A stretch of DNA of 64,000 nt from Formivibrio sp. Lineage in GTDB: Bacteria > Pseudomonadota > Gammaproteobacteria > Burkholderiales > Chitinibacteraceae. Shown in pieces: positions 27,536-33,759 of the stretch. Within the stretch, counting starts at the first letter, position 1, and each line of letters starts with the position of its first letter. The stretch lies in the NCBI GenBank assembly GCA_031291275.1, contig JARLJJ010000633.1:1-64000 (forward strand), read 5' to 3'. The notes beneath the pieces were generated by a model. The model saw nothing but the letters and a program-made list of their open reading frames with translations, ran no database searches and was not told the origin of the DNA. The position numbers and the translations under genes were made by a program.

Positions 27536-27551
27536 GCGGGCTTGCGCCCGC
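27536..27551 (-). repeat. VR3-associated hairpin
   Basis: GCGGGC-GCAA-GCCCGC, 32 nt after VR3 and just upstream of the RBS of target gene 2. Confidence 0.88.
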
Positions 27552-27565
27552 TCTGAATGGTTGAA

Positions 27566-28177
27566 TTACTCAATTACTGACAATCTGCGGACTGCCCGAG
27601 CGCAATACTCGTTGCCCTTGGCGTTGCCGCACTGGTGGCCAGTGTCGAAGTACTGAAAAAAGGCACAGTGGGCGGAATACTGGGTGCTGGACCAATGCCA
27701 GCGCGGTTCGAAGGCCTCTGCATTGCCTTGTTGGAAGGCCTCGACGCTGGTTTGCGCTGGAGAGGTTTTGGTGTACGGATAGCTGACCGGTACGCTGCTG
27801 GCGTTGTCGCCATCCCGGAAGCTGCACCAGTTCTGCTCTGTGGTCGGTTTCAGGTTGCGATAGCAGATTTCCAGCTCGTCGCGGCTGGGTAGATACCAGT
27901 CGTCCAGATCCGCAATGCGCAGGGCCAGAATACGCTTCGCCAAGCCGCTGCCTGCCGCTGCCATAGCCAAAGTGTTGCTGCGGCCGTCGAAGCACGAATC
28001 TGCGCCATCGACTTCTTGCGGGTATTCGCCCCATGCAATATCGATGAATTCGCCTTCGGCTTTTGGGCTTACGATCAGCGCATGTAATTGGTCGCCATTG
28101 CGGAATAGACCGGCGAAAAATCCGCCAGAAAGCACTGATCCGATAGCGGGGAGGGTGGTTTTGTTGATGTGGTTCAT
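27566..28177 (-). CDS. DGR target protein 3, DUF1566 domain with variable C terminus
   Basis: 203 aa from the ATG at 28177, which overlaps the stop of a 34-codon gene (ATGA). The protein has a full DUF1566 pattern: GGFFAGLFRNGDQLHALIVSP, SNTLAMAAAGSGLAKRILAL, LDDWYLPSRDELEICYRNLKP and WHWSSTQYSAHCAFFQYFD. Its body diverges from targets 1 and 2, but the VR-coded tail is shared. DUF1566 proteins have a C-type-lectin-like fold, and this fold carries variable surfaces in known DGR targets. No signal peptide. First of the three target genes to be transcribed. Confidence 0.92.
   Translation of the reverse strand: MNHINKTTLPAIGSVLSGGFFAGLFRNGDQLHALIVSPKAEGEFIDIAWGEYPQEVDGADSCFDGRSNTLAMAAAGSGLAKRILALRIADLDDWYLPSRDELEICYRNLKPTTEQNWCSFRDGDNASSVPVSYPYTKTSPAQTSVEAFQQGNAEAFEPRWHWSSTQYSAHCAFFQYFDTGHQCGNAKGNEYCARAVRRLSVIE
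27584..27672 (-). repeat. DGR variable repeat VR3
   Basis: 89 bp aligned to TR without gaps. There are 11 differences, all at template adenines. Two positions (Tyr to Cys, Ile to Phe) lie outside the AAC-rich centre but still at adenines. Confidence 0.95.
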
Positions 28178-28278
28178 TTGATGCTCCAGATGATGGTGAT
28201 AAAAGTGATACAAACTGGTACTGCGATAAGTGCGACGACAAATGGGAATGCGGCACGAGCAAGCTGGCGACGGGTCAT
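28174..28278 (-). CDS. 34-residue single-pass membrane peptide
   Basis: MTRRQLARAAFPFVVALIAV followed by PVCITFITIIWSIK: a basic N terminus and one hydrophobic helix (about residues 11-31). Its ATG overlaps the stop of the dNMP kinase (ATGA) and its stop overlaps the ATG of DGR target 3 (ATGA). The double coupling is strong evidence that it is translated. Function unknown; it could anchor or regulate target 3. Confidence 0.65.
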   Translation of the reverse strand: MTRRQLARAAFPFVVALIAVPVCITFITIIWSIK

Positions 28279-28940
28279 GCCACGCCTCGGCGTGCTCGGT
28301 CCATCATCATCAGGGCGTGTTCTGCTTGCTTGTGCAGTAGGGCGATGTCCCCGGTGTTGTCCAGATCGCGGTCTATCAGATAGCGCGGCAATGGCATTTC
28401 GCTCTTGTGTGTGGCGATGAGGGCTAAATCTGGCCGGTGCAGTTTCCAGATTTCTCCGCCATGCACACTGATGAATTCGGCTTCACCTTCAAAGCGACAG
28501 TCCGGGATGACGACCGGTCCATTGATATCAGCCAGACTCTGCGCAAGTTCGGTAATCCAGTAGTCTTCGCCGAAGACTTCGCGACGATATTCAGTTCCCC
28601 AAAGCTGCATTGCCCAGCGCGGGCTGCGCGGCTGGCTGATATGCGCTTCAACAATTTCATTACTGGCCTCGTCCATCTGCAATTCTTTGGCAAGGATCAG
28701 GCCGACAAAGCGGTGATCATTGCAGCGGCTAAGGCTTAGCTGCTTGCATGGCACTTCTTTACCTTCGCGATCGAGAAGCTTGTCAACGTGCACGCCAAAT
28801 GCGGCGCAGATTTCAAGGCGTAGGGCATCGGCAAAGGCGATCTTGGTGTAGCCGTAGCGATCACTAAGGTGGTCTGCCACAGTGTCTTTCCCGCTGCCGG
28901 CCGGGCCGGTGAGTGCGATGATGGGATAGTGTTTGGTCAT
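28275..28940 (-). CDS. Deoxynucleoside monophosphate kinase-like protein
   Basis: 221 aa P-loop kinase. Walker A is GPAGSGKDT (residues 11-19), followed by FADALRLEICAAFG and a lid region with the arginine pair in WGTEYRREVFGEDYW. It resembles T4 gp1-type dNMP kinases found in many phages, which phosphorylate dNMPs (including modified ones) for DNA synthesis. Its location in the early operon with a PP-loop protein could fit nucleotide or DNA modification. The stop overlaps the 34-residue membrane peptide start. Confidence 0.85.
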   Translation of the reverse strand: MTKHYPIIALTGPAGSGKDTVADHLSDRYGYTKIAFADALRLEICAAFGVHVDKLLDREGKEVPCKQLSLSRCNDHRFVGLILAKELQMDEASNEIVEAHISQPRSPRWAMQLWGTEYRREVFGEDYWITELAQSLADINGPVVIPDCRFEGEAEFISVHGGEIWKLHRPDLALIATHKSEMPLPRYLIDRDLDNTGDIALLHKQAEHALMMMDRARRGVA

Positions 28941-28955
28941 GTTGTCCTGTCCTGG

Positions 28956-29213
28956 TTAAAGCAAACAAAGTTGCCCGGCGCGTTCAAGCTCAAGTTTTGA
29001 GGCCATGTAGAGGCGGCCATCAATGTTGTGGTCCTCATCGGCACCTTCTTGGCAGCAGGATTCAGCGTCATCCTCATTGATGTGAATCACCCCACATTCA
29101 GAGCACTTGAACATGGTGGTTACCTTCGGCTCGCAACACTCTTGGGCGTCTTCGTAGGTGTCGTGAATGTCGTCACATGCGCCGCAGCAAAAAACCTCAA
29201 CAACTCTCTCCAT
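28956..29213 (-). CDS. Small Cys-rich, zinc-ribbon-like early protein
   Basis: 85 aa, acidic, with two similar Cys clusters: FCCGAC...ECCEP and FKCSECG...SCCQE. Each resembles half of a zinc knuckle/ribbon. No known family recognised. RBS AGAGA-like region (GGAGAAAACC) precedes the ATG at 29213. It lies 15 nt upstream of the dNMP kinase gene. Confidence 0.7.
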   Translation of the reverse strand: MERVVEVFCCGACDDIHDTYEDAQECCEPKVTTMFKCSECGVIHINEDDAESCCQEGADEDHNIDGRLYMASKLELERAGQLCLL

Positions 29214-29237
29214 GGTTTTCTCCGGTGGTTAAAGGCC

Positions 29238-29444
29238 TTATCGGCCGGGAAAATTCATCTGATCCAGCGCGGAAATCTCGGCGCCCACGTATGTGCTGGC
29301 GATCACATTGATCGTGCGGCAGCGGCCATCAGGCTGGCGGTGGGTGATCGATATGGCGCGAGTGCTGCCGTAGTGGCCATCGTTGGCGGCAGTGCGTGGT
29401 GTGGAGAAAGGTTTACGCGGTAAGAACTGGCGAGCGGCATTCAT
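29238..29444 (-). CDS. Hypothetical early prophage protein
   Basis: 68 aa, basic, with no membrane segment. The ATG overlaps the stop of the first operon gene (ATGA), which supports translation. Sequence SITHRQPDGRCRTINVIAS suggests a small beta-rich fold. Function unknown. Confidence 0.6.
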   Translation of the reverse strand: MNAARQFLPRKPFSTPRTAANDGHYGSTRAISITHRQPDGRCRTINVIASTYVGAEISALDQMNFPGR

Positions 29445-29641
29445 GCTGCAGCCCCTTCCATTGCGGGGACGGCAACATCTTCTTTAATGACGATGCTGCA
29501 GTAGTTCTGTCGTGTATCTGTGGAGAAAGCAATGTAGTGGTCAATGCGACTGTCTCTGCTGCGGGTGACGCAGGGCCAGCCTGCTGCGGCGTTTTGTAAT
29601 TCGCGGATGGCTTGGTTGATGGCGTTGGTGATGAGTGACAT
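29441..29641 (-). CDS. Hypothetical protein, first gene of leftward early operon
   Basis: 66 aa from the ATG at 29641, preceded by AAAGGAGCAATAGCT (good RBS). Longer open frames through 30328 on this strand oppose the 2TM gene and are rejected. Content: MSLITNAINQAIRELQNAAAG, then a beta-like part. Function unknown. The leftward early promoter should lie in 29642-29730. Confidence 0.65.
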   Translation of the reverse strand: MSLITNAINQAIRELQNAAAGWPCVTRSRDSRIDHYIAFSTDTRQNYCSIVIKEDVAVPAMEGAAA

Positions 29642-29668
29642 AGCTATTGCTCCTTTGCGTTGTTGGGC

Positions 29669-29730
29669 GGCGGTTCCTAGGGCTAGAATGTGCGAACACC
29701 AATCCACACAATTTCGCGAAAGGAACCGCC
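29669..29730. promoter_or_regulatory. Divergent control region flanked by inverted 10-mers
   Basis: GGCGGTTCCT (29669-29678) and AGGAACCGCC (29721-29730) are perfect inverted copies 42 bp apart. The second one also contains the AAGGAA RBS of the 39-codon gene. A TTGTTG-18-TAGAAT promoter-like pair (29660-29689) points right. Confidence 0.4.
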
Positions 29731-29850
29731 ATGGGAAACTTTGATGAATTTGAAAAGCGATCACAGGTGCCGCGCCGGATGCCGCCACCGCCAGATCCGA
29801 ACAAGAAAGGACAAAGCAATGACGGAAGAAGTCAGGGACTATCTGCGTAG
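29731..29850 (+). CDS. 39-residue Pro-rich peptide
   Basis: MGNFDEFEKRSQVPRRMPPP and a hydrophilic tail. AAAGGAAC precedes the ATG at suitable distance. It overlaps the next gene by 32 nt in another frame, which suggests coupled translation. Function unknown. Confidence 0.5.
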   Translation: MGNFDEFEKRSQVPRRMPPPPDPNKKGQSNDGRSQGLSA

Positions 29851-30304
29851 CCATTACGAAGCTGTTGGCGATGTGCGTTACCATGCGCGATTGCATTACT
29901 TGCATGCCGCGTTTTACCGGCGAATTCGCATGGTGATGGCAACTATTAGCTTGATGTCCGGCACCGCAAGCTTTGCTTCGGTTGTCGGTAATTACCCGTT
30001 GATTGCTAGTGTTGCTGGCGTGGTAATTGCCGTGATCGCAGTGCTTGATGCTGTTTCCGGACTTCCGGATAAGGTCTTTTCTCACCAGTCCTTGTACAAG
30101 CGATTCACTGAACTGGCTGGCCGAGCCGCCAAATTGGAAATGGATGCGATTGATGCTGAAAGCGCTGCGATAGAGGCTGATGAGACTGGAGAAATCGAGT
30201 CTTTGCGGTTGCGCGCCTACAACGACAGCGTTCTTAGCGCTGGGCGACCGGATTATGTCGTTCCGGTTTCCTTCCTGGCTAAGCTGCTGTCCTTGATCGT
30301 CTAA
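29819..30304 (+). CDS. Two-TM protein resembling SLATT domains
   Basis: 161 aa from the ATG at 29819 (RBS AAAGGA). Amphipathic N-terminal helices (about 1-35), two adjacent TM helices (about 38-58 and 62-84), then a helical cytosolic tail (HQSLYKRFTELAGRAAKLEMD). This layout matches the SLATT/DUF4231 class, predicted pore-forming effectors in several phage-defence systems; the family call is by pattern only. It is expressed apart from the early operon, followed by its own terminator, as expected for a lysogenic-conversion gene (for example superinfection exclusion). Confidence 0.65.
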   Translation: MTEEVRDYLRSHYEAVGDVRYHARLHYLHAAFYRRIRMVMATISLMSGTASFASVVGNYPLIASVAGVVIAVIAVLDAVSGLPDKVFSHQSLYKRFTELAGRAAKLEMDAIDAESAAIEADETGEIESLRLRAYNDSVLSAGRPDYVVPVSFLAKLLSLIV

Positions 30305-30327
30305 GCGCATTTCTACTTCGCTCCACA

Positions 30328-30348
30328 AACCCGCTTCGGCGGGTTTTT
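30328..30348 (+). terminator. Terminator of the 2TM gene
   Basis: AACCCGC-TTCG-GCGGGTT followed by TTT. A stable tetraloop hairpin 24 nt after the stop codon. Confidence 0.85.
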
Positions 30349-30353
30349 ATTGG

Positions 30354-30437
30354 TTAATGTTGTTTAATTATTTTGGTGCCCGTTACTGCTACAAAGATCG
30401 CGTCGGCGTCCTCGGAAATTAAGGAAAAGCTGGTCAT
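30354..30437 (-). CDS. Possible 27-codon peptide
   Basis: MTSFSLISEDADAIFVAVTG and seven more residues. A GGAG lies 9 nt before the ATG, downstream of the GTTGTAG-type sites. Too short to be sure. Confidence 0.3.
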   Translation of the reverse strand: MTSFSLISEDADAIFVAVTGTKIIKQH

Positions 30438-30462
30438 GGCATCTGCTCCGCTTTAATCATAT

Positions 30463-30534
30463 CTACAACTTTTCAACCAAAACTACAGCTTGATATTACA
30501 ACTAAGTTTTTATTATTGCAAACTAAAGTTGTAG
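30463..30534. promoter_or_regulatory. Cluster of four CTACAAC/GTTGTAG half-sites
   Basis: CTACAAC (30463), CTACAGC (30483), TTACAAC (30496) and GTTGTAG (30528) match the half-sites in the CI-cro region at 33300-33378. They probably form a second operator set for the prophage repressor. The rest of 30438-30659 is AT-rich and holds no other gene. Confidence 0.6.
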
Positions 30535-30575
30535 TTTTTTCTGTTTTTGTTGTATGCAAAAGCGTTGGCGACAAA

Positions 30576-30595
30576 AAGCCCGCAGATGCGGGCTT
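30576..30595 (-). terminator. Hairpin AAGCCCGC / GCGGGCTT
   Basis: 8-bp stem with AGAT loop. The run of Ts follows it on the minus strand, so it would stop leftward transcripts coming from the toxin-antitoxin side. Confidence 0.6.
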
Positions 30596-30659
30596 AGACT
30601 GGATGGAGTTGAGGGAGGTGGAGGTCAGGTCTATGCTGTATCAACAACAAGGGAGAAAA

Positions 30660-30875
30660 ATGACTACTCACAAGAATATCGCGCTATTTCAAACACAAGC
30701 TGAAGTGCTTGATGTTGCAGGAAGCATTGCTGGGTTAGATGATGCTGTTGCCGAACTGGCTGGATGGATTGAATTAGCCAGAAATCGCCTATCTGATGAT
30801 GACCGAGTTGTGCTGACGTGGATCGGCGGGGTTCTTTATCGAGAAGGGCTAAGGCGCAGGAATTCCGGGCAATAA
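30660..30875 (+). CDS. Hypothetical protein
   Basis: 71 aa from the ATG at 30660 with GGGAGAAAA just upstream. A longer frame back to 30516 would cross a terminator and operator sites. Acidic N-terminal half and basic C terminus (YREGLRRRNSGQ), helical, no known family. It lies alone, convergent with the antitoxin gene. Confidence 0.6.
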   Translation: MTTHKNIALFQTQAEVLDVAGSIAGLDDAVAELAGWIELARNRLSDDDRVVLTWIGGVLYREGLRRRNSGQ

Positions 30876-30877
30876 AA

Positions 30878-30895
30878 AACCGCCCGAAGGCGGTT
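30878..30895 (-). terminator. Terminator of the toxin-antitoxin pair
   Basis: AACCGCC-TTCG-GGCGGTT on the minus strand followed by TTTT. It lies between two convergent genes. Confidence 0.8.
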
Positions 30896-30918
30896 AGCAG
30901 AGGAGAGATGCTCTGATT

Positions 30919-31392
30919 TTATTGGCAAACGCAGTCCTGCAATTGTTTCTCTGCGGTAGGTATCCAGCCGCCGCTTTCTTCTCGCAATATGAGCTTCTCA
31001 TTCACGGCACGATCCATCATGTTTAAGAATGCGACCATTTTTCGCACAGAGTCGTCCCCGTCAAAGTGACTTAAGAACAGAACTCGGGCCAGCTTTTCTG
31101 CTGTGGGCTCAACGTGACCAGACTTCTCCCAGCGGGCAACAGATTGAGCATCTTTCCCAAGGAAAGAACCAAGATCGGCTTGGGATAAACCAATAAACTG
31201 ACGAACGAATCGCAGTTCTTTGCCTGTGAGTGGCGCAGTTCCGTTCAGTAGTGATTCGGCAATGACTCGGTCAAGGCTCTCGGAGTCCTCAATGCGTATT
31301 GCCTCTCCGTACGGAGTTTGCTCAATGGTGTAGCCGTTTACCAGCCAGACGTTATCAAGCCCGCATAACGTGTAGTGAAATAGATTTTCCAT
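30919..31392 (-). CDS. HTH antitoxin-like regulator (MqsA/HigA type)
   Basis: 157 aa. The N-terminal part (FHYTLCGLDNVWLVNGY) resembles the zinc-less MqsA-like antitoxin N-domain; a Cro/C1-type HTH follows at about 58-110 (LRFVRQFIGLSQADLGSFLG, SVARWEKSG). It probably neutralises the DUF4258 protein encoded 5 nt upstream and represses their promoter. The order toxin-then-antitoxin is as in mqsRA and higBA. Confidence 0.78.
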   Translation of the reverse strand: MENLFHYTLCGLDNVWLVNGYTIEQTPYGEAIRIEDSESLDRVIAESLLNGTAPLTGKELRFVRQFIGLSQADLGSFLGKDAQSVARWEKSGHVEPTAEKLARVLFLSHFDGDDSVRKMVAFLNMMDRAVNEKLILREESGGWIPTAEKQLQDCVCQ

Positions 31393-31397
31393 GGTCC

Positions 31398-31682
31398 TTA
31401 CTCCAACACAGTAATGATGATGAGGTTGGGGTTGTCTTCATAAATTGCAGCAATGACAGAGTAGCTTTCTCCGGCACGGTAATGATCAAGCCGGCATTCA
31501 AGCGAGCCTTTCATGATGTTTGGTTCTGGCTCTCGGTTGATGCGACCAAGATGCAGCGCGTCATAAACCATTTTTCGCGAAATTTCGCGCTCCTTCATTC
31601 GAACCTCTGCATGCCTTGTGATCAGGACTTGATCCCTTGCTGCCGCTTGCCGAATAAAATTCAACGCATCGTGCTTATTCAT
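31398..31682 (-). CDS. DUF4258 domain protein, probable toxin
   Basis: 94 aa. DUF4258 pattern: DQVLITRHAEVRMKEREIS near the N terminus, HLGRINREPEPNIMKGSLECRLDHYRAG in the middle and a final beta strand LIIITVLE. DUF4258 members are commonly the first gene of toxin-antitoxin pairs, structurally related to RelE/MqsR-like RNases; activity here is inferred. The compact size, the 5-bp gap to an HTH gene and the position inside the immunity region all support a TA module. Confidence 0.75.
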   Translation of the reverse strand: MNKHDALNFIRQAAARDQVLITRHAEVRMKEREISRKMVYDALHLGRINREPEPNIMKGSLECRLDHYRAGESYSVIAAIYEDNPNLIIITVLE

Positions 31683-31939
31683 TAGGTTGGCTAGTCTACT
31701 TTAAGTTCCTATCAAAATGATAGGTCATTGATGGTATTTTTCAACTTGATACACTGGTTGGCAGTGGCAAGTGACGAACGGCAAATTGCTCTTTCCCGCC
31801 AATTTACCTCGATTTTGAGTTGTTCGTCCGCTTCCACTCATTAATCATCTCTTGCGTCACATCCTTCGAGAAGCAAAGCGGGGCATATCCGCCAGGCCTG
31901 CTGTAGGCGCTACGGCGCCCGCAACTGTGTCCTGCGCGG
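31683..31939. other. Gap between TA module and exported-protein gene
   Basis: 257 bp. It should hold the leftward TA promoter near 31690-31760. On the minus strand the frame ending at 31804 closes with SKDVTQEMINEWKRTNNSK, a coding-like end, but its upstream part overlaps the BamE-like gene and reads poorly; it may be a gene remnant. Confidence 0.4.
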
Positions 31940-32518
31940 TCAGTTCTGGATGGCTGTGAGCCGCCCATTGGTGAAATACAGGTAGCCCCCATCGTAGACC
32001 CATTGTTCGTGAATAATGTTTGATGTTATCGTTCTGTTGACTGACTCAGGCTTGCCCCAGTTGGTCTTTTCGATAACTTCCTTCTTTGTCATTCCGATCC
32101 GAACGCCATGCTTCTTGGCTTGGTTTTCTTTTTGCTTTTCTTCTGCGGCGCGTCGTATGCTTGGGTCTGTTGTATATAAGCAACGATACTCGTCCGAATC
32201 TACAGCACTGAGCGCTAATTTAGTATTGAAAGCACTTATATAGCGCTTACTACCATCGCTTAAAATAACTTCAAACGTGTCAATTGGCTGATTAATTATT
32301 TGCGAAAATGTGCCCTGCATAGATTTTGCTTGTTTGGAGTAGTCGCCAAGTTCATACCCTAGGCAGTGGGCAGGGCTTGGAAGATCAAACCAAAATGTTT
32401 TCCCGATAACATTTTCAGGAGCGTTGCCGTCGGATGCTTGAGCACTCTCAATAAGAAGACAGCTGCATATCAGGATGACAGTGCTTATTGCTCGGGCTGG
32501 AAAAGCATTGCTATTCAT
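31940..32518 (-). CDS. Exported protein with BamE/SmpA-like C-terminal domain
   Basis: 192 aa from the ATG at 32518 (an ATG at 32530 adds four residues). Signal peptide with hydrophobic core TVILICSCLLIESAQA, cleavage expected near ASD. After a unique domain (about 30-130) a Lys-rich linker leads to RIGMTKKEVIEKTNWGKPE...WVYDGGYLYFTNGRLTAI, the pattern of SmpA/OmlA/DUF2845 domains. The cysteine in CSCLL could make it a lipoprotein, but no clear lipobox is seen. Placed between the TA pair and the repressor, it is likely a lysogenic-conversion gene acting in the periplasm. Confidence 0.7.
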   Translation of the reverse strand: MNSNAFPARAISTVILICSCLLIESAQASDGNAPENVIGKTFWFDLPSPAHCLGYELGDYSKQAKSMQGTFSQIINQPIDTFEVILSDGSKRYISAFNTKLALSAVDSDEYRCLYTTDPSIRRAAEEKQKENQAKKHGVRIGMTKKEVIEKTNWGKPESVNRTITSNIIHEQWVYDGGYLYFTNGRLTAIQN

Positions 32519-32563
32519 CTTTATCCTCATTAAGTGTTATGAGTTGGCCTCCAGTAGTAATTT

Positions 32564-33289
32564 TTATATCTTGCCACCAGCCAGCCCAACAACTTCCCCA
32601 ATCAAACTGAATTCATCAATATGCTCTGGCGGAATAATTCTGTCTGGGTATGTGGACTTGTCTGTGTTATTGCTAACTAGGCGAAGTCCACCCCCGGGCT
32701 CTTTAAATACGCGTTTGATGTAGTGCTCGCCCAACCAGACAAAAGCGTAAATTTTCCCATCCAGAATAGTCTGGCGGCAATAATCAACAAGCACGGAATC
32801 GCCATCCCATAAGCGCGGCTCCATGCTATTCCCACTAACCCGCATTGTCGCTGCACATTCGGGCTTCAAACCAAGACCTTCGATGTAATCGCGCTGGAAT
32901 ACACGTCCGCGGCCTTTATAGTCAATCTCAAACATCTGCTTTCCTGGGCCTGCAGATAGATTAACCACAAGGTCCCGAATAACGACATCTCTATCATCTA
33001 GTTCGTCTTCATTGTCCCAGGTGCGGATTGGACGGGGTGGTGTAGATGAGTTCCCTTGCGCCTCTGCGTACAAATTAGATAGTTCTTCTGTCCCTGCAAG
33101 CATTTCGGAGAGGCTCATTTTTAATGCGTCAGCAATAGATTGTAGGCGTGATTGTCTCGGGCCTCCACCGGACTCCCATTTTTGAACCGCCTGCGGCGTT
33201 ACGCCAACAGCACGCGCTAGGTCCGATTGGTTCAAACCCCTTTTCTCTCGCGCAATTGCGATCGCTTTACCAATAGGCATTTTTTCCAT
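32564..33289 (-). CDS. CI/LexA-like phage repressor (S24 peptidase)
   Basis: 241 aa. N-terminal HTH_3 domain (7-65, LNQSDLARAVGVTPQAVQKWESG), a linker, and a C-terminal S24 autoprotease domain with Ser155 in RVSGNSMEP and Lys192 in HYIKRVF. Ala113-Gly114 in NLSAGPG is a candidate self-cleavage site, so RecA-stimulated (SOS) induction is expected. It maintains lysogeny by binding the GTTGTAG-type operators at 33300-33378 and perhaps 30463-30534. Start at 33289; the Met at codon 4 is an alternative. Confidence 0.92.
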   Translation of the reverse strand: MEKMPIGKAIAIAREKRGLNQSDLARAVGVTPQAVQKWESGGGPRQSRLQSIADALKMSLSEMLAGTEELSNLYAEAQGNSSTPPRPIRTWDNEDELDDRDVVIRDLVVNLSAGPGKQMFEIDYKGRGRVFQRDYIEGLGLKPECAATMRVSGNSMEPRLWDGDSVLVDYCRQTILDGKIYAFVWLGEHYIKRVFKEPGGGLRLVSNNTDKSTYPDRIIPPEHIDEFSLIGEVVGLAGGKI

Positions 33290-33299
33290 ATCCCTAAAG

Positions 33300-33320
33300 A
33301 TTACAACTCATTGTTGTAAT
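33300..33320. promoter_or_regulatory. Repressor operator, full palindrome
   Basis: ATTACAAC-TCATT-GTTGTAAT: perfect 8-bp arms with a 5-bp spacer, between the divergent cI-like and cro-like genes. Confidence 0.8.
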
Positions 33321-33337
33321 AATCACTGCAAATTTAA

Positions 33338-33378
33338 GTTGTAGCTTCGCCTGGTAAAGTTGTAGAATCCAGTTGTAG
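33338..33378 (+). promoter_or_regulatory. Cro-side promoter overlapped by operator half-sites
   Basis: GTTGTAG occurs at 33338, 33359 and 33372. TTGTAG (33339-33344), an 18-bp gap and TAGAAT (33363-33368) form a plausible rightward promoter, with operator sites over both boxes. Confidence 0.55.
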
Positions 33379-33397
33379 ATCAATCCGGAGTTACAGC

Positions 33398-33592
33398 ATG
33401 TCAATTACCCCTATTCAGCGTGCCGCTGCCGCCGTAGGCGGACAAAGCGCTCTTGCAAAGCTACTGAAGTGCACGCCGCAAACAGTGCAAAAGTGGTGTG
33501 CTACTGGACGTGTGCCTGCCGAAAGAGTCTTGGGGATAGAGCTCTTTACTGGTGTGTCAAAAGAAGATCTACGGCCTGATTTGTATAAATGA
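33398..33592 (+). CDS. Cro-like (YdaS-type) regulator
   Basis: 64 aa with a single HTH: TPIQRAAAAVGGQSALAKLL-KCTPQTVQKWCATGRVPAERV. This is the pattern of YdaS/Cro antirepressors of lambdoid prophages. It is the first gene of the rightward early transcript and probably competes with the CI-like repressor at the shared operators. ATG at 33398 follows CCGGAG at normal distance. Confidence 0.88.
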   Translation: MSITPIQRAAAAVGGQSALAKLLKCTPQTVQKWCATGRVPAERVLGIELFTGVSKEDLRPDLYK

Positions 33593-33759
33593 GACCCAAC
33601 ATTCTCCGAGCATGGTTTGACTGAATTGCACATCTTATTCCCTGAACGCTACATGACCGACGTGGCCGACAATGCTTAATCGGGTGCTTTTATTTGTTGT
33701 TGGTGTTGATTGTTGACCAAAAGGGTCGAGTCGTAACCATTTAATAGGAGTTCGCTGAA

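Noticed and set aside
29441-30328. 295-codon leftward frame opposite the 2TM gene
   Set aside because: Only its last 66 codons have an RBS and fit the operon; the rest is antisense to the 2TM gene and its terminator.
31804-31992. 62-codon frame ending SKDVTQEMINEWKRTNNSK
   Set aside because: The end looks coding, but the upstream part overlaps the exported-protein gene and no RBS is seen; noted as a possible remnant only.
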